Shown: positions 24,097-35,805 of the stretch, in pieces
How positions within the stretch are numbered: the first letter of the stretch is position 1
Layout of the letters: each line of letters begins with the position of its first letter
Assembly (NCBI GenBank): GCA_029204225.1
Contig: CM055100.1
Coordinates: forward strand, 23,691,106 to 23,755,105
From: Diphasiastrum complanatum
Taxonomy: Eukaryota; Streptophyta; Lycopodiopsida; Lycopodiales; Lycopodiaceae
Reading direction: 5' to 3'
DNA: 64,000 bases
The notes under the pieces: model-generated
Told to the model about the DNA's origin: nothing
The model's database searches: none
Seen by the model: the letters and a program-made list of their open reading frames with translations, nothing else
Position numbers and translations under genes: made by a program

Positions 24097-25684
24097 GCTT
24101 GTATTTGGTTTGTTCTTGGGGAGCTTGAGGCTCTTCCTCAACTCCTAGAACTATGTCAAAGAGATCATGGATCACTAGGAGTGATTCCATTCTCACTTTC
24201 CAAATGGAATAATTTGTGGAAGTGAGTCTCTCACTTGATTCCAACAAATATCCACCCATGGATGACATTGTAGAATGAATGCACTTCTAAAAATCACAAA
24301 TTTTTTTGAATTTTAAAAGATCTATGAAAGGCCTAAATCTTACAAGATTGCCTATAGCCTTATCTCTATCAAACTGGCACACAAGCTTGAATGATACACA
24401 AAGATCTTGCCAAAAATTCCTAGCTTTCACTCTCACAAAAAAAATTGTTGTACACTTTTCTTAGAGATTTCACTTATACTTAGGATCTGAACAAATAAAC
24501 CTTTAAGATCTGATCTTAGACTCTAAAAAGAAATGCTTCAATTATCCAAAACTCTATTTGGTCATAAGCATTACCTAGATTGAATCTAGATCAATACTAT
24601 GCTTCAAAAAGCACAAAAAATGAACTAGTATTGTAATTTTGGGACCAACAAACACAAAGTAACTTGAAATGAAAGTTGTTGTACGGTTTCACATGTGTGA
24701 AAAGTACATACACAGCTTCCAAGTCGGTCTGATCCAAATGAATACAAGCTATCACTCTAGATGAACTTGCCCTCACTAGTATTGGCCAAAAACAAATTTT
24801 GCCAATGATCTTTGCAAGTTCTATGATTCAAATGATCACTCTCTTACTTAGCTCTGATACCATGATAAATTTTCAGTTTTTAGGACAATAATGATTGTAC
24901 TTAACAATCATAGAGAGTTATTGGTTGCTTAATCAATGGATCTATCAAGTTCTACACATTAGATCTTGATCTAGATTCACTACACTTGGATTTAAGCAAG
25001 AGCAATGGATCAACACATCATAAATTAGTGAAGGCGGCCTCACACGTGTGGAGTACTGTCCACAGTACGGCCTGCACCTGAAACAACAAGTACAATAGTT
25101 CTAGATAGCAATCATACATAGAAATCACAAGACAAATGACTAGAAATCTCACAAAAGTGTAGAATGCAATAGTCTCATCAATCTTCTTAGTGATGATTCT
25201 TTTATGGATCAAGTACATCCATGAGTCTGGTACAGTCTAGCAGGTCTTCACACATGTGAAGAGTGCTGCCACATCACTCAGATCTATCCATTTGATCCAT
25301 CCTTGATCCTTATCCAAAGTTGACCTTCTAGAATATGGCTAAAATCCAAAAAGCTAGTCTCCTAGAATATAGGAATATTTCCTACAAAATAGGATCTAAG
25401 GAAAATGGTCAACTCTTATCTTCTAGAACTCTATACACACGTGTGAACATCCACTTGCCACGTGGGAGCATTTACTCATGCACATGCAAGGAAAAGCTAA
25501 TCTCTAGGTGACTAGTCAACTTGACTAAAAACTAGTCATATCGTGTTCACACTAACTAGATTGATACAAAATCAATTTAGATATATACAAATATGAAAAG
25601 TACTTCCTTTCACACGTGGGAACAGGCTCCACACGTGTGAAATCAGATCATCAACATTGTTCTAATGTTTGATCATTATTTACA
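24097..25684 (-). mobile_element. 5' end of a copia element: LTR, primer site, leader and gag start
   Basis: Minus strand: putative 5' LTR at about 24863-25684, primer site complement GCTCTGATACCA at 24851-24862, leader to 24269, and gag from the ATG at 24268 (GGYLLESSERLTSTNYSIW, then KVRMESLL). Gag is cut after about 57 codons by the junction at 24096 with an opposing pol fragment. The outer LTR end is a guess from ATTTACA at 25678-25684 opposite TGATAAAT. The LTR holds at least five CACACGTGTG-like palindromes. Confidence 0.72.
24098..24268 (-). pseudogene. copia gag N-terminus, truncated
   Basis: 57 codons matching the start of gag in the other copia elements here, including STNYSIWKVRMESL. 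It ends at a junction near an AAGCTT; the zinc knuckle and pol are missing. Confidence 0.85.
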
Positions 25685-25834
25685 ATAACCAATGTCAAGT
25701 GAGAAGTGACAAATTTCAACAGTCCAATGAATCACCATGTGACACATGGCGATTGTAGGGCTTCGCATGTGTGGTAGATGTGAGTCAATCATAGTATGAC
25801 ACATTGACCATTGACCATTGACTCGCATGTGTGA

Positions 25835-25850
25835 GACCACTATAAAGGGC
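25835..25850 (+). promoter_or_regulatory. TATA-box promoter candidate
   Basis: CACTATAAAGGGC lies about 270 bp upstream of the ATG of the unrecognised gene at 26113 and just after a CATGTG box. It could also belong to an LTR. Position and motif only. Confidence 0.35.
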
Positions 25851-26112
25851 ACGATCTCCAAAAAACTATTTTTTTCTAACTTTCTCAGGTTTCGCTCATA
25901 TCGGTTCTCTACGCATGTATTTTCTAACTATTTTTGTCACATAGTGGTTCTATGTACCCCCCATTTGTTCCCTCATTGTCATCTCTTTTTTTGTGCACAC
26001 AAGAGCGATACGTCGATCGTACATATCGCTTCTGTGTGTGCGTAGTTGTGTGTGCGTAGTGTACTCCCTTAATCTCGATTACTCCCCTCTTGCACAGAAC
26101 CGATACTAGGCA

Positions 26113-27404
26113 ATGGATTCCTCATCTGATCCTAGTCAGGAGCATTTGTTGTCCAGTTTTCTCACTGAGCTCGGTATAACTTAGCGCATAGAGTACTTCA
26201 AGTCCCTCTTCCGGCCTTTTTTACATGTGTTCAGTACAGCACAACAGAGTCCAGATGTTTTTTATGACCAGTATATCATATTCAGGGATATAGTCAGTAT
26301 CCCTCTAATCTCTATGTCTAATTTGTCGTTTATGCATTTCACTGATCTTGTACATACCTTTCCACATTACAAGCAGCAGCTAGACAAGATGTACACTAAA
26401 CTTTTTGAACAATTTAAAAATTCCAGTGAATGTAATGTTTGTAATCAAAAAATGTCATTTTCTAGAGTATCAAACCAGATTTGTGTTATTCCTTTTGGTA
26501 CAAATCTCATTAGAGTCAGATACATCGATTTTTGATATTGAAATCCCTTCATCCTCCACTAATGAACATTCCATAAAGGATATCAGTCATTTCTTGGTTG
26601 ACACTTCTAATAAAGACACTGACTATTTGAGTGTAGATACTGATATGTTGAGGGATGGTTTCATTGGTTCTAATGCCAATACTGAGGAAAATATTGCTAA
26701 TATACATTTTTAATGCTTTTTTGATTTGCCAAAATATTATATAAATGAAGATGTGTATATTACAATGGTAGATTTATGTGTTTTTTTCGATTATCGAGAG
26801 GATGAGGTGAGTTGTCTATTGTCAAGCACCATTTCTGAGTTCTCTGACATTGTTGGTTTTGAAACCGAAGACTTGGTGTCGGGCATTGACTATGATGATG
26901 AGGAAGGTATTCAGACTGGTGAGGAATGTTTGTCCTGGGCTATGGCAAATGTTAGTGCTCATGGACGAAGTTTGCCTTCTAATGAGAAATTTATTTCATT
27001 CCAAGCCCAGCTGAGATTCCCTCATCCATCGGTTATGAAATTTGATGATGACTCTTCTTCAACAGGTGGTCACATTATAGATCATCCCGATCTAGTTGCA
27101 GCAGATGATGATGAATATGTAAGTTTAAGAGTTTCACTGTATGTTTATCTGATATATGTGTTCTACTAGATTTTATTTACTAGAAACTCCAATTTTGTAA
27201 CTGCAGAATACACTTTTGATCGATGACTTTGCTACTCGTCGAGGGGGCTTCAGACAACATTCATCATTTTTCCATAGGGATAGTGGCCTCGGCCACTACT
27301 TGAGGCACTTTCAGAATAATGAAATTTGCAGTCCAGTTGAAGAGACTATGAAAATGGCTGTGAAAGCCTTCAATCTTAGGAAGTGGCAAGAATCATTAGA
27401 TTGA
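26113..27404 (+). pseudogene. Unrecognised decayed gene
   Basis: Reading opens at ATG 26113 (MDSSSDPSQEHLLSSFLTEL), hits a stop after about 22 codons, and continues as PDVFYDQYIIF and HFTDLVHTFPHYKQQLDKMY. After frame changes near 26450 and 26710 there is an acidic region to about 27120. A plausible intron (27121-27206, GTAAGT to CTGCAG) leads to a last exon with DDFATRRGGFRQHSSFFHRD that ends in TGA at 27404. I see no known domain. The serine- and aspartate-rich tract and the spliced end resemble a host gene or a long transposon ORF. It ends about 80 bp before a copia remnant. Confidence 0.45.
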
Positions 27405-27479
27405 GGATAGATCATAGGTTGATCAAGATTTCACTATTCTATGTGTTGATTTTCTAGTTAGAAGTGCTAGAAGATATTT

Positions 27480-29370
27480 GAGAGGTTCCATATCTTTGTG
27501 ATTTCTTCTTGAGTTCATTTTTTGACATTCAAGAGAGTGCTTTGTGCATTGGAACATGTTGAAAGAGAAGATCAGGTCACTTCAACATGGCTACAAGTGG
27601 TGGATTTATGTTGGAGAGCAATGATGGGCTTACCTCAATCGACTATTCTACTTGGAAGGTGAGGATGGAGTCCTTATTGGAGATGAATGAGTTGATGGAG
27701 ATTGTTGTAGGTTTGGAGGAGAGACCAACAACTCAACAAGATCAAGTGAGGTATGACAAGAGAGCAAAGAAAGCTCTACACATGATCAAGATGAATGTTA
27801 CCAATGAACTTCTCAAGGAAGTTGGTAAGTGCACATCATCTTTGGAGGCTTGGGAAGCTTTGAAGAAGCTTTATGAATCCAAGTCTACATCAAGAGTGCT
27901 TACTCTTAGGAGGCAAATCTTTCAAAGTTTGCAAAAGAAGGAAGAGAGTACTCATGCTTTTGTTTTGAGGGTTAAAGCATTCAATGATGAGTTAGCATGT
28001 ATTGATGAAAGCATTAAGGAGGTAGAGCTTGTTCAAGTTATACTTAATGGCTTGTTGGATGATCATGCTAATCTTGTTCAAAGTTTTGCTATTCAAAAGA
28101 CTTTGCCAAGTATTGTGGATTTGCAAGAGATCTTGGTGAATGAGGATTATAGGTTTCAATCAAGAGGAGGTGGATCTACATCGACATCTCATTATGAAGA
28201 GGATGCTATGTTCATCAAAGGCAAGTTCAAGGGCAAAGGCAAAGGCAAGTGGTCCAAAGGGCAAGATCAAGGTGAGACTTCTTCTTTTGGCAAAAAGAAA
28301 GATAAGTCTAAGTTGAAATGCTTTTATTGTGGAATCAAAGGGCATTTTGCAAATGAATGTTTGAAGAAGCAAAGAGATGAAGGTACCAAGCAAATCAACT
28401 TTATTACTAATGATGAGGATCTAGGTGGTGGTGATTCTCTTTTGATGTGTTCATCAAGTCCAATATCAAGTGAAGGTGACAAAGATTCATGGTGGATTGA
28501 TAGTGGAGCTAGCTCACATATGACTAGTCACAAGGAGTTCTTTACTTCTTTGGTCACTTATGATGTAGCCAAGAAAGCAATTCACATGGCCAATGGTGGT
28601 GAGTGTGTGTTTGAAGGTATTGGTTCAATTCCTATTTGTCTCTCTACTAATAGGAAAGCAAGACTTCATGGTGTTCTTTACAGTCCTTCACTTTCAAAGA
28701 ATTTGCTAAGTGCTGGTCAAATGATAAAGAAATAATACATGGTAAAGTTTGGTGGTGATGCTTGTTTCATTACAAAGGAAGAAATCTTGGTTGCTAGGGG
28801 CAATAGACAAGGTAGATTTTTCAAGCTTGATGCTTTTGTTATGGCTAACAAAAAGGATGGAATGGAAAAGGCAATTGGTCTCAACTTTCCAAAGTTACCT
28901 TTTAGCATCAATAAGATTGGTGGATCTTATGCAAAGTCTAACAAGCTTCCTTATGCTAGATCTAGGTCAAGATCTAATATGCTTCTTGGAGATGTTCATC
29001 TTTGTGCTAACTTGGCTAGTCTTGAGGATAATGATGGTGTTTCAATGGTTCTTCATGGCAAGTGCAAGCATGCAAAAGGTAAGGAAAGAGCTAACTTCAT
29101 CAATGGAGGTGAAGGTTCTTCCTTGAAAAAGATTGTTGTTAATGATTTCTTTGATCATATGTCAAAAGATGTTGCTAGGTGCATGCATGAAGGAGGTGGT
29201 TCTTCTACATTCTTTTGTGATGAGTCCAAGAAAGTCATTTTTCCAGCAAGTGGAGTCACATGTCTTCATAAAGAGAGTAGATGAAATGGTTCTATCAGGA
29301 GACTTGGTGAGGAAGATAGTCACAAGTCAAGAAGAAGAGAAGTATGTGAAGAGTTCAAAGTAGGATGTAC
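27480..29370 (+). mobile_element. copia remnant with gag-protease only
   Basis: From about 27483 the leader aligns with that of the complete element at 49667-55527, followed by gag, zinc knuckle, protease and a short pre-integrase relic. Integrase core, reverse transcriptase, RNase H and LTRs are absent. The 5' side meets an unrelated gene; the 3' limit is uncertain. Confidence 0.82.
27587..29284 (+). pseudogene. copia gag-protease ORF with one stop and an unknown tail
   Basis: Open from ATG 27587 for 382 codons: gag start ESNDGLTSIDYSTWKVRM, zinc knuckle CFYCGIKGHFANEC intact, protease WWIDSGASSHM with its DSG intact, ending LLSAGQMIKK at TAA 28733-28735. The same frame stays open to 29284 (KFGGDACFITKEEILVARG), then jumps to a piece resembling the segment before the integrase core (KLPYARSRSRS). 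After that it is unrecognised, with FINGGEGSSLKKIVVNDFF and CDESKKVIFPASG. Only one stop separates about 565 codons, so the coding has decayed little. It is related to, but distinct from, the gag of the complete element. Confidence 0.85.
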
Positions 29371-30976
29371 TTTCAATGACGTCATTGTGAATGATAGTGA
29401 GGAAGAATCATTATCATATGAGTCATTACTTAAAACATTGAGTAGAAGTCATCAGTACAATAGTATAGTAACAAACAACACAATGACAATAACAAAGCTG
29501 GAGATGGCGCTAACACTTGTTCGACCTTGGAGATAGAGATGGTGTAGGGTCTCTTTTTTTTGGAACTCCTCTAATGTCATGTTGGTACGTTTAATGTGAA
29601 TTGGTGACATTGTTTACATTCCAAAAAAAAAGTAAATTTTAACACATTCTAAGAACTGTTCAAGCTTCATGGAATAAAAGCTTTAACATATAGGATTTTT
29701 TGTTGCCTTCATTACATTGAAACCTAATAGTATGTCGAAGTAATATTTTGTTTAACAAGAGTTATTAGCCTAAAGGCTCTTAATTGCACATGGATTTGTT
29801 CTAAGAGCGATTGCATTCGTAGGGATTGGAATAGCATGGAATTTCCCAAATCCTATTATGAATGTTAGGGTTAAAACCCTTTGCTAATTATCTATGCACA
29901 CATGTATCGTTCTATTGCTAAATAAGACACGATCAGGTTGTAAAACATAGAAAAACAAGAGAGTAGATCGAGGGCTCTTGGAAGGCATGAATATGCTCAG
30001 GAGTTACAATAACTGTACATTACATGTTCTCTGTATGGCAGGTGCAAGTACCGGTATGGCATGGATTTGCTCTGTACTCGAGTACTATTCCATGAGACCT
30101 CTTGTTTGTGATTCGCAATTTATCTAACACAGCTAGATTTAAAAACATAATGAATGATTAAGAGTATTCGGGTGGAGTTTACTGCAAACAAAAGGTAAGA
30201 AAGCTACGGTTCGTTTAATTAAATGATCGTTTGCATCGAAAAAGTATTATTGGTTTCATTTGCTGGGATGTGAATGAACTCACAATGGTTTGATCATCAT
30301 AGATACTACGTTCTTGCTTTTGGTATATACTTTTGGAAGCAAATATTTGCGGATGATATCTTAAAAGCAATAGTAAACTTCACTTCAGGTATGAGACCTA
30401 TGATATTGATTTTGATAGCGAACTGTTACCAAGAGTTGTTGTAGCAACGATTCACATGAGATTGATACATATTTTAAGTATAATGGGCCACTGGGATAGC
30501 GGATTCTGTCTGTCTAGAGATCCGCTTTACCATCTACAGATTTGCTTACATAATGAGCATGATAACATCACGTTGATAGCTCCATCTTCAAAGCGATGGA
30601 CCAACTCTTTACGCTGCAGTTCTAACTGTACTTGGCCGCTTTGTGTTCTATGAACCTCGTTCAATCCGCGGGCTCTCTGAATATCAGAAGTAAATTTAGC
30701 TTCTCAAACAATGCAATGCATGCATCTGTCTCAACGCTTTACTAGTTGTTGCCTACCACTCATAATGATACTTGCGCGCTATAGTGATACTACCCTGGGT
30801 AGAGTAATATATATGTGCTCATAATACTTGTTATGCAAACGATGATATCTCAACACAACTACGAGATACTATATGAGGCTTCCATAATATTTTTTGCATG
30901 TATGCAATAAGAACTCAAAGTACTCACGGTTTTTCGAACATGATAACATTCTAAACATGAACCGATAAAGGAATAA
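29371..30976. other. No gene supported
   Basis: AT-rich sequence with only short random ORFs. A slightly GC-richer patch at 30480-30690 gives about 50 open codons on either strand without a recognisable protein. Confidence 0.4.
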
Positions 30977-31282
30977 TTGTATGATACTTGGTATACGAAC
31001 ACTCGTTGGTAGAAATGTGTTGCATGTGATTGTTGATAACTCTATTACAAGACTATGATACTTTGTAACGAAGATGCACTACCATTAATTTGTCACTTTC
31101 AGTGTTGATTCAATAGTACAAAAACAAAGCCTTGCTTGAAATATTGGAAGATGGGTAGCTCACAAGAAGTCACCTCACCTCGCATTCAGGTACGAAGTTC
31201 TATGATGCTATTTGGAAGGGTAGTAGCATTCCATACTACTATGCAGTTCTTTAAGATTTGGGAATGACACTTTTTACGTAAA
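30977..31282. repeat. 306-bp direct repeat, copy 1
   Basis: Matches 39522-39830 at roughly 95% identity. It starts TGTATGATACTTGG and contains ATGGGTAGCTCACAAG followed by a possible splice donor, so it might include a first exon, but no gene can be built. The two copies bracket about 8.2 kb of retrotransposon remnants. Confidence 0.92.
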
Positions 31283-31449
31283 GATGTTTTTTGAAGTTAT
31301 CAGCTGGAAAAGTAATTATTTTTTATATTATAAATCTTTATAATTATGTTTTTAATTTTTGAAAAGGTTTTTTTTGGTTAAAAGCAAAAATGAAGCCTAT
31401 ATAAGTGAGCCATGGATGTCTTCAGAGTTTGATTTTGACGGGCTTGAAC

Positions 31450-31713
31450 TGTTAGAAATCAATGATAAACTTCATTGTTACACTTCTTAGTTACTGTTTA
31501 TGATGTACTTTATTACTAGCTGTAACTAGCCGTAGGCTAGTCTAGTAGTCTACTCCTAGGTTCTCCCTCTCTATCAGGGTTCAGGGTTTATATGTACATT
31601 TTACATTCAGTAGGTGTTAGAGTGATTGAGTGATATTGCGTGTTCTTCTTCCGCCTCCCTACTTGGTGATTGCTTATGGTGAATACTTGATGTTGCATAT
31701 TTGATTCTTGACA
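31450..31713 (+). repeat. 5' LTR (264 bp)
   Basis: Starts TGTTAGAAATC and ends TTCTTGACA, an imperfect inverted terminal repeat, followed immediately by the initiator-Met primer site. Confidence 0.8.
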
Positions 31714-32258
31714 TGGTATCAGAGCTATGATAGTCCTGCATCCCTGATTAGTGGATACAGCTTGTCACAGGATCCGCAACAAAGTGAGAAAGTCCTTCAC
31801 AGGAGGTGAAAGCTTGGAGAGACAAAAATTGCTGGAAGAAATCCTTCTTGATGTATTTTGCAGGTTTTGGAGCTCACAGTTATTAGTGGGAAACAAAGAC
31901 ACAGTCGCGGAGGCATCGAAAAGGCCAAGGCAGCATCAGACATATTGAAAATCTGTTGAGTGGGAAAAGTTTTACAATTTTTTTTTTTAGTCTTTGTGAA
32001 AAGTGTCATTTGTCAGAGAGTTGTGCCAAGAAATCTCTCATTTGTTTGCCTGGGGTACTGCAAATCACACCAAACAATGTCTAGTACTGCCATTTAGAGC
32101 TTTGAGGCTTCATACCTTTCACATTACTGATATCTGTCTATTTGAACGATCACTCGTTTTGAAATCTAAGCAAAGAGGAGGACGCGTAGCCGTTGTGCCG
32201 AAGTAGAAAATTTTGGAATATTCCCTCTGAAAGTTCTTATATTCTCTCTTTTTTCGTA

Positions 32259-32498
32259 CCAATATTGGATCCAAGCGCACTAGTTGAAGAGAAACCCAAG
32301 CAGTTGTACATCCATGCTTTAGTTCGATATTGTCCGTACCGATATCAGATCCAAGTGCACGAGCTAAAGAAAATTCCGAGCAGTTGTACATCCACGCTCC
32401 AGTCCGATATCGCATGCTCCAATATTGGATCCACGCACACAAGTTGAAGAGGATCCTAAGTAGTTGTACTTCCGCGCTCCTTTCCGATATCAAGTGTA
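32259..32498. repeat. Three tandem 80-bp repeats in the copia leader
   Basis: Units begin at 32259, 32339 and 32419 with CCRATATYRGATCCA. Each holds a GCAGTTGTACATCC-like core and ends CGATAT. Units are about 75-80% identical to each other. Confidence 0.88.
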
Positions 32499-32563
32499 TA
32501 ACCAAAAAAATATACAGTTTTGTGGTGTGATAAATTACTTGATCCGGACTCATCTATTCAATA

Positions 32564-33010
32564 ATGGCAACTCTAAGTGAGAATGTCCTCAATGAGTCAA
32601 GCAAATTGGAAAGAGCCGACAACTATGCAGTTTGGAAATTCAAACTGAAAACCATTTTGATGGAAAAGGAGCTATGGGAGATTGTGACAAGTGAAGAGAC
32701 AAGGCCAGTGATTGAAGAAGATCAGAGGACATTTGACGGGAGAAAACGAAAAGCACAAACTATCATCAACTTATCAGTTAAAGATGCAATTATTCCCTAC
32801 ATTTCAGATTCAGAAGGACCAAAAGAAGCATGGGATACATTGAAGGCATTGTTTGAGACCACAAACACATCTCAAGTGCTATTCCTGAAGACGAAGCTGC
32901 ACACATTGTGGATAGATGATGGTGCAACTATTGCTGATCACCTACTGAAGATCAAAAAGATTCGTGATCAATTAACAGCAGTTGGATTGCTTGATATTTC
33001 TTTTGAATGA
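32564..33010 (+). pseudogene. copia gag N-terminal half
   Basis: ATG 32564, with ADNYAVWKFKLKTILMEKEL and the gag-core block GPKEAWDTLKALFE. After about 145 codons it jumps into pre-integrase sequence (GKTTHREVSQK in a neighbouring frame), so the zinc knuckle and the whole protease are deleted. Confidence 0.88.
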
Positions 33011-33019
33011 AGGTTGTAT

Positions 33020-34210
33020 TTTGGGAAAACAACACACAGAGAGGTTTCCCAAAAGTGGATCAAGGAGAGCCAGTGGCATCATAGATCTTGTCCATAGTGA
33101 TCTATGTGGACTATGCGGACTAGATCTCTTAGTGGCTACTATCACTTTATCACCTTCATTGATGATTATAGCAGATGCATTTGGATTTATTTCATAAGCA
33201 TGGAATTAGATGCTTTTTCTAAGTCAGAGCATTCAAGGCATTAGCTGAAAAGCAAACATGATGTTGCATCAAGACTTTGAGATCTGACGGAGGTGGTGAG
33301 TATTTTTCGATAGAATTTATTGATTTTTGCAAATATCAAGGGATCAAGAGACAGACTACAACACCTTATTCACCACAGCAAAATGGAGTTGCAGAACGAA
33401 AGAACAGATCTATTGTTGATGTGGCCAGGGCGATGCTCAAAAGCAAGGGTCTGCCAAACACCTTTTGGGCAAAAGCTTGTAGCACAACTATGCACATCCT
33501 GAATCGGTGTCCTACAAAATCTGTGGAAGGTAAGACACCTCATGAAGATGTTACTGGAAAGAAACCTAATATTTCTCATTTGAGAGTATTTGGTTGTGAT
33601 GCTTATGCTCATTATCCTGATGAGAAACGAAGGAAATTGGATGCAAAAGCTATCAAGTGTATTTTCCTTGGATATGATGAGAAGGCCAAGGCATACAGGA
33701 TGTATGACACAAATCCACATAAGCTTGTAATTTCTAGGGATGCTACGTTTGACGAGATGGGCCGAGGTGAACAATCTGAAGTAATCACTGAACCTTTTGA
33801 TGAGGGAGCAAAAGTATAGGTCAAGAAGGAAGTGGATTTTGATACAGAAAATCCATTGGACAAAGGCAAGCCTGATGCTAAAATTCCCAAAAGAGTACCT
33901 AAATGGTATTTATCAGTCACAGATGGTGCAAAGAAGGGAGATACTCCCGAATCTAGTGAGCAAGGAGAGCTTAGAAGATCAATATCAAAAACCTCCTGCA
34001 AGATTAGAGATGAATCTAGCTCGAATGGATTTTGTGCTCAAGGCTCAAGAACCAAAAACTTTGATAAAGCAAAGGAGCACGAGAAGTGGCGTGAAGCTAT
34101 GGAAACAGAAATGGAAGCTATATCAAAGAATTGGAAGTCAGTGCAGTTGGTAGGCGACAACTTTTGTTTCGAAGAGATGAAAGATGTTTTTGCATTTACG
34201 TTAGTATAAT
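33020..34210 (+). pseudogene. copia integrase and RT leader (broken)
   Basis: Integrase core in pieces: IIDLVHSDLCG with the first catalytic Asp, then after frameshifts RSDGGGEYFSIEFIDF and TPYSPQQNGVAERKNRS with the second Asp and the Glu, then the chromodomain-like end IFLGYDEKAKAYRMYD. A stop at about 33817 precedes the linker; KEHEKWREAMETEMEAI marks the entry to reverse transcriptase, where coding stops. Confidence 0.9.
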
Positions 34211-34319
34211 AGATGCTTTGAGAGTATAAACTTCAAACAACTTTATTTTGAGACTTTACTTCATATATTTGGTTACATTGATGACATCTTTGAGCAAATT
34301 GTGTTTGGCTAGATCTTTT

Positions 34320-35078
34320 TTTCACATTTGAAACATGAATGGTATAAGCCCTTTCTAGTCTTTTGTGATTTTGATACTGATAATATTCCACCTTTTATGT
34401 GCTCAATTTCTAAACATTTTAAAGAGTTTATTGACAAATTATGAGTTTGGACATGTTATTTCTATGAATACTAGAATTAATTATAGTAAACTTTTAAGGA
34501 ATGACCTGAACAAAAGATTTAATCATATTCCGCTACGTCGGTCTAACATTAATGAGGTCGCTTTGGAACTTTACCATGGATGGTTTAAATTGGCTGCTTT
34601 CTTACCCTGCTATCAGAATGTGGATCATGATATTATATTACGGAACATGCTTTAATTTGCAAGCTTACTGTGACAAACTTTTTAAAAAAGACTAGATGGT
34701 AGCATGGTAAAAACTTCGCAAAGATGGATAAAGAATGCTATTGATGAAGTGACTGGATCACTACCTTCCTTTATGTGAATGGAATAGATAAAGCCCAGCA
34801 TAATCCTTGTTTTATGTGCATTAACTTTGTTAGAAATTTGGTGTTGCAAAGATTATCTGGTCCAAATTTTGCTCCTTTTCCAGACATTGAAAACAATAAC
34901 ATTGATAAGACGGTTACTAAGCATACTTTTTCTAGTATATTACCAGATGACCTTCTTGGGATAGAAGAATTACCTTTTCTTCTCTGCACTTTTAAAGCAC
35001 ATAAAAATAATTTCAAATGGACTACAAATGCACATGATTGCTACTTTTCAAAGGTGGCCACATTTCTTTTTGGAGCTC
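34320..35078 (+). pseudogene. Decayed ORF, possible reverse transcriptase
   Basis: Two readable stretches (34365-34655 and 34775-35083) give NEVALELYHGWFKLAAFLP, MCINFVRNLVLQRLSG and, near the end, LPFLLCTFKAHKNNFKW. The FKAHK block followed by a basic and aromatic stretch resembles fingers motif 2 of telomerase/Penelope-like reverse transcriptases (a K-x-H-K core). No catalytic aspartates remain because the 5' LTR of the next copia element starts at 35079. The family call is inference from one motif. Confidence 0.3.
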
Positions 35079-35805
35079 TGTGAAGATTAGTAAAAATATC
35101 TTCTTATCTCGAGTTTTGGGGCCATGTCCATGATTATTTCCATTGTAAACTATGTTGTACATAAAGGTATGTGAATTGAGCACACAACCTTCTAGAATAG
35201 GTCGAGTTTGAGCTAGGTAGATTCAAATTTGATGTCATACAAAAGTTTAGATAGCATGCAATGTCATTTAGTATGCATGTAGCCACATGCAATCAGTGCA
35301 TGCAACATGCAAAGTGGTTTCTATGATCTACACATGTCTAGGCAGTTTTATGAGTTCACATGCAGTACATGCAATAACCATGCATGCAGTTACACATGTG
35401 GATCCTTTGTAGTTGAGTTAACTGAGTTAAGTGGACTTTCTATGCAACACCATTGTAGGAACTCAAGCCACTTTGATGTAGGGAAGCTGTGGCATGTTTT
35501 GCCATATTGTGAATAATGAGATTTTGGTGTTTTGGACTCATTCTCTCTCTACTCGAGTGTTCTAGCATTTAATTTCTCTCTCTACCCAAGAGCAGCCTGT
35601 TTTTCCCATACTAAACACTTAGAATTATTTTTGATATTCATTCCTCATAGTAAGAAGTTAGATTTTTCAGTCAGTTGTATGCCATTGTGCTCTTGCCATA
35701 GATTTTTCAAGTATTCTGCTCTCTGATCAATCTTGTGCAATCACAACACCTCAGTAAGATCCTGTAAGGTGTGTGGTGAAGTTCACACGTGCTAAAAACT
35801 TCACA
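35079..35805 (+). repeat. 5' LTR (727 bp) of the truncated copia element
   Basis: TGTGAAG to CTTCACA, with the primer site directly after. It begins right at the end of the possible reverse-transcriptase fragment. Confidence 0.82.

Larger units (their letters stand above)
31450..34210 (+). mobile_element. Short-LTR copia remnant, truncated in reverse transcriptase
   Basis: A 264-bp 5' LTR (31450-31713; TGTTAGAAATC to GATTCTTGACA), primer site TGGTATCAGAGC at 31714-31725, a leader holding three 80-bp repeats, gag from 32564, then a large deletion to integrase. Coding ends at the start of reverse transcriptase near 34200. No 3' LTR is seen. Gag and LTR differ clearly from the other copia families in the window. 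Confidence 0.87.

Noticed and set aside
28160-29363. Alternative-frame ORFs over the gag-protease remnant
   Set aside because: Shadows of the gag-protease frame, which carries the zinc knuckle and DSG motifs.
30456-30653. 65-codon ORF in slightly GC-richer sequence
   Set aside because: No splice context, no motif, and equally open on the other strand.
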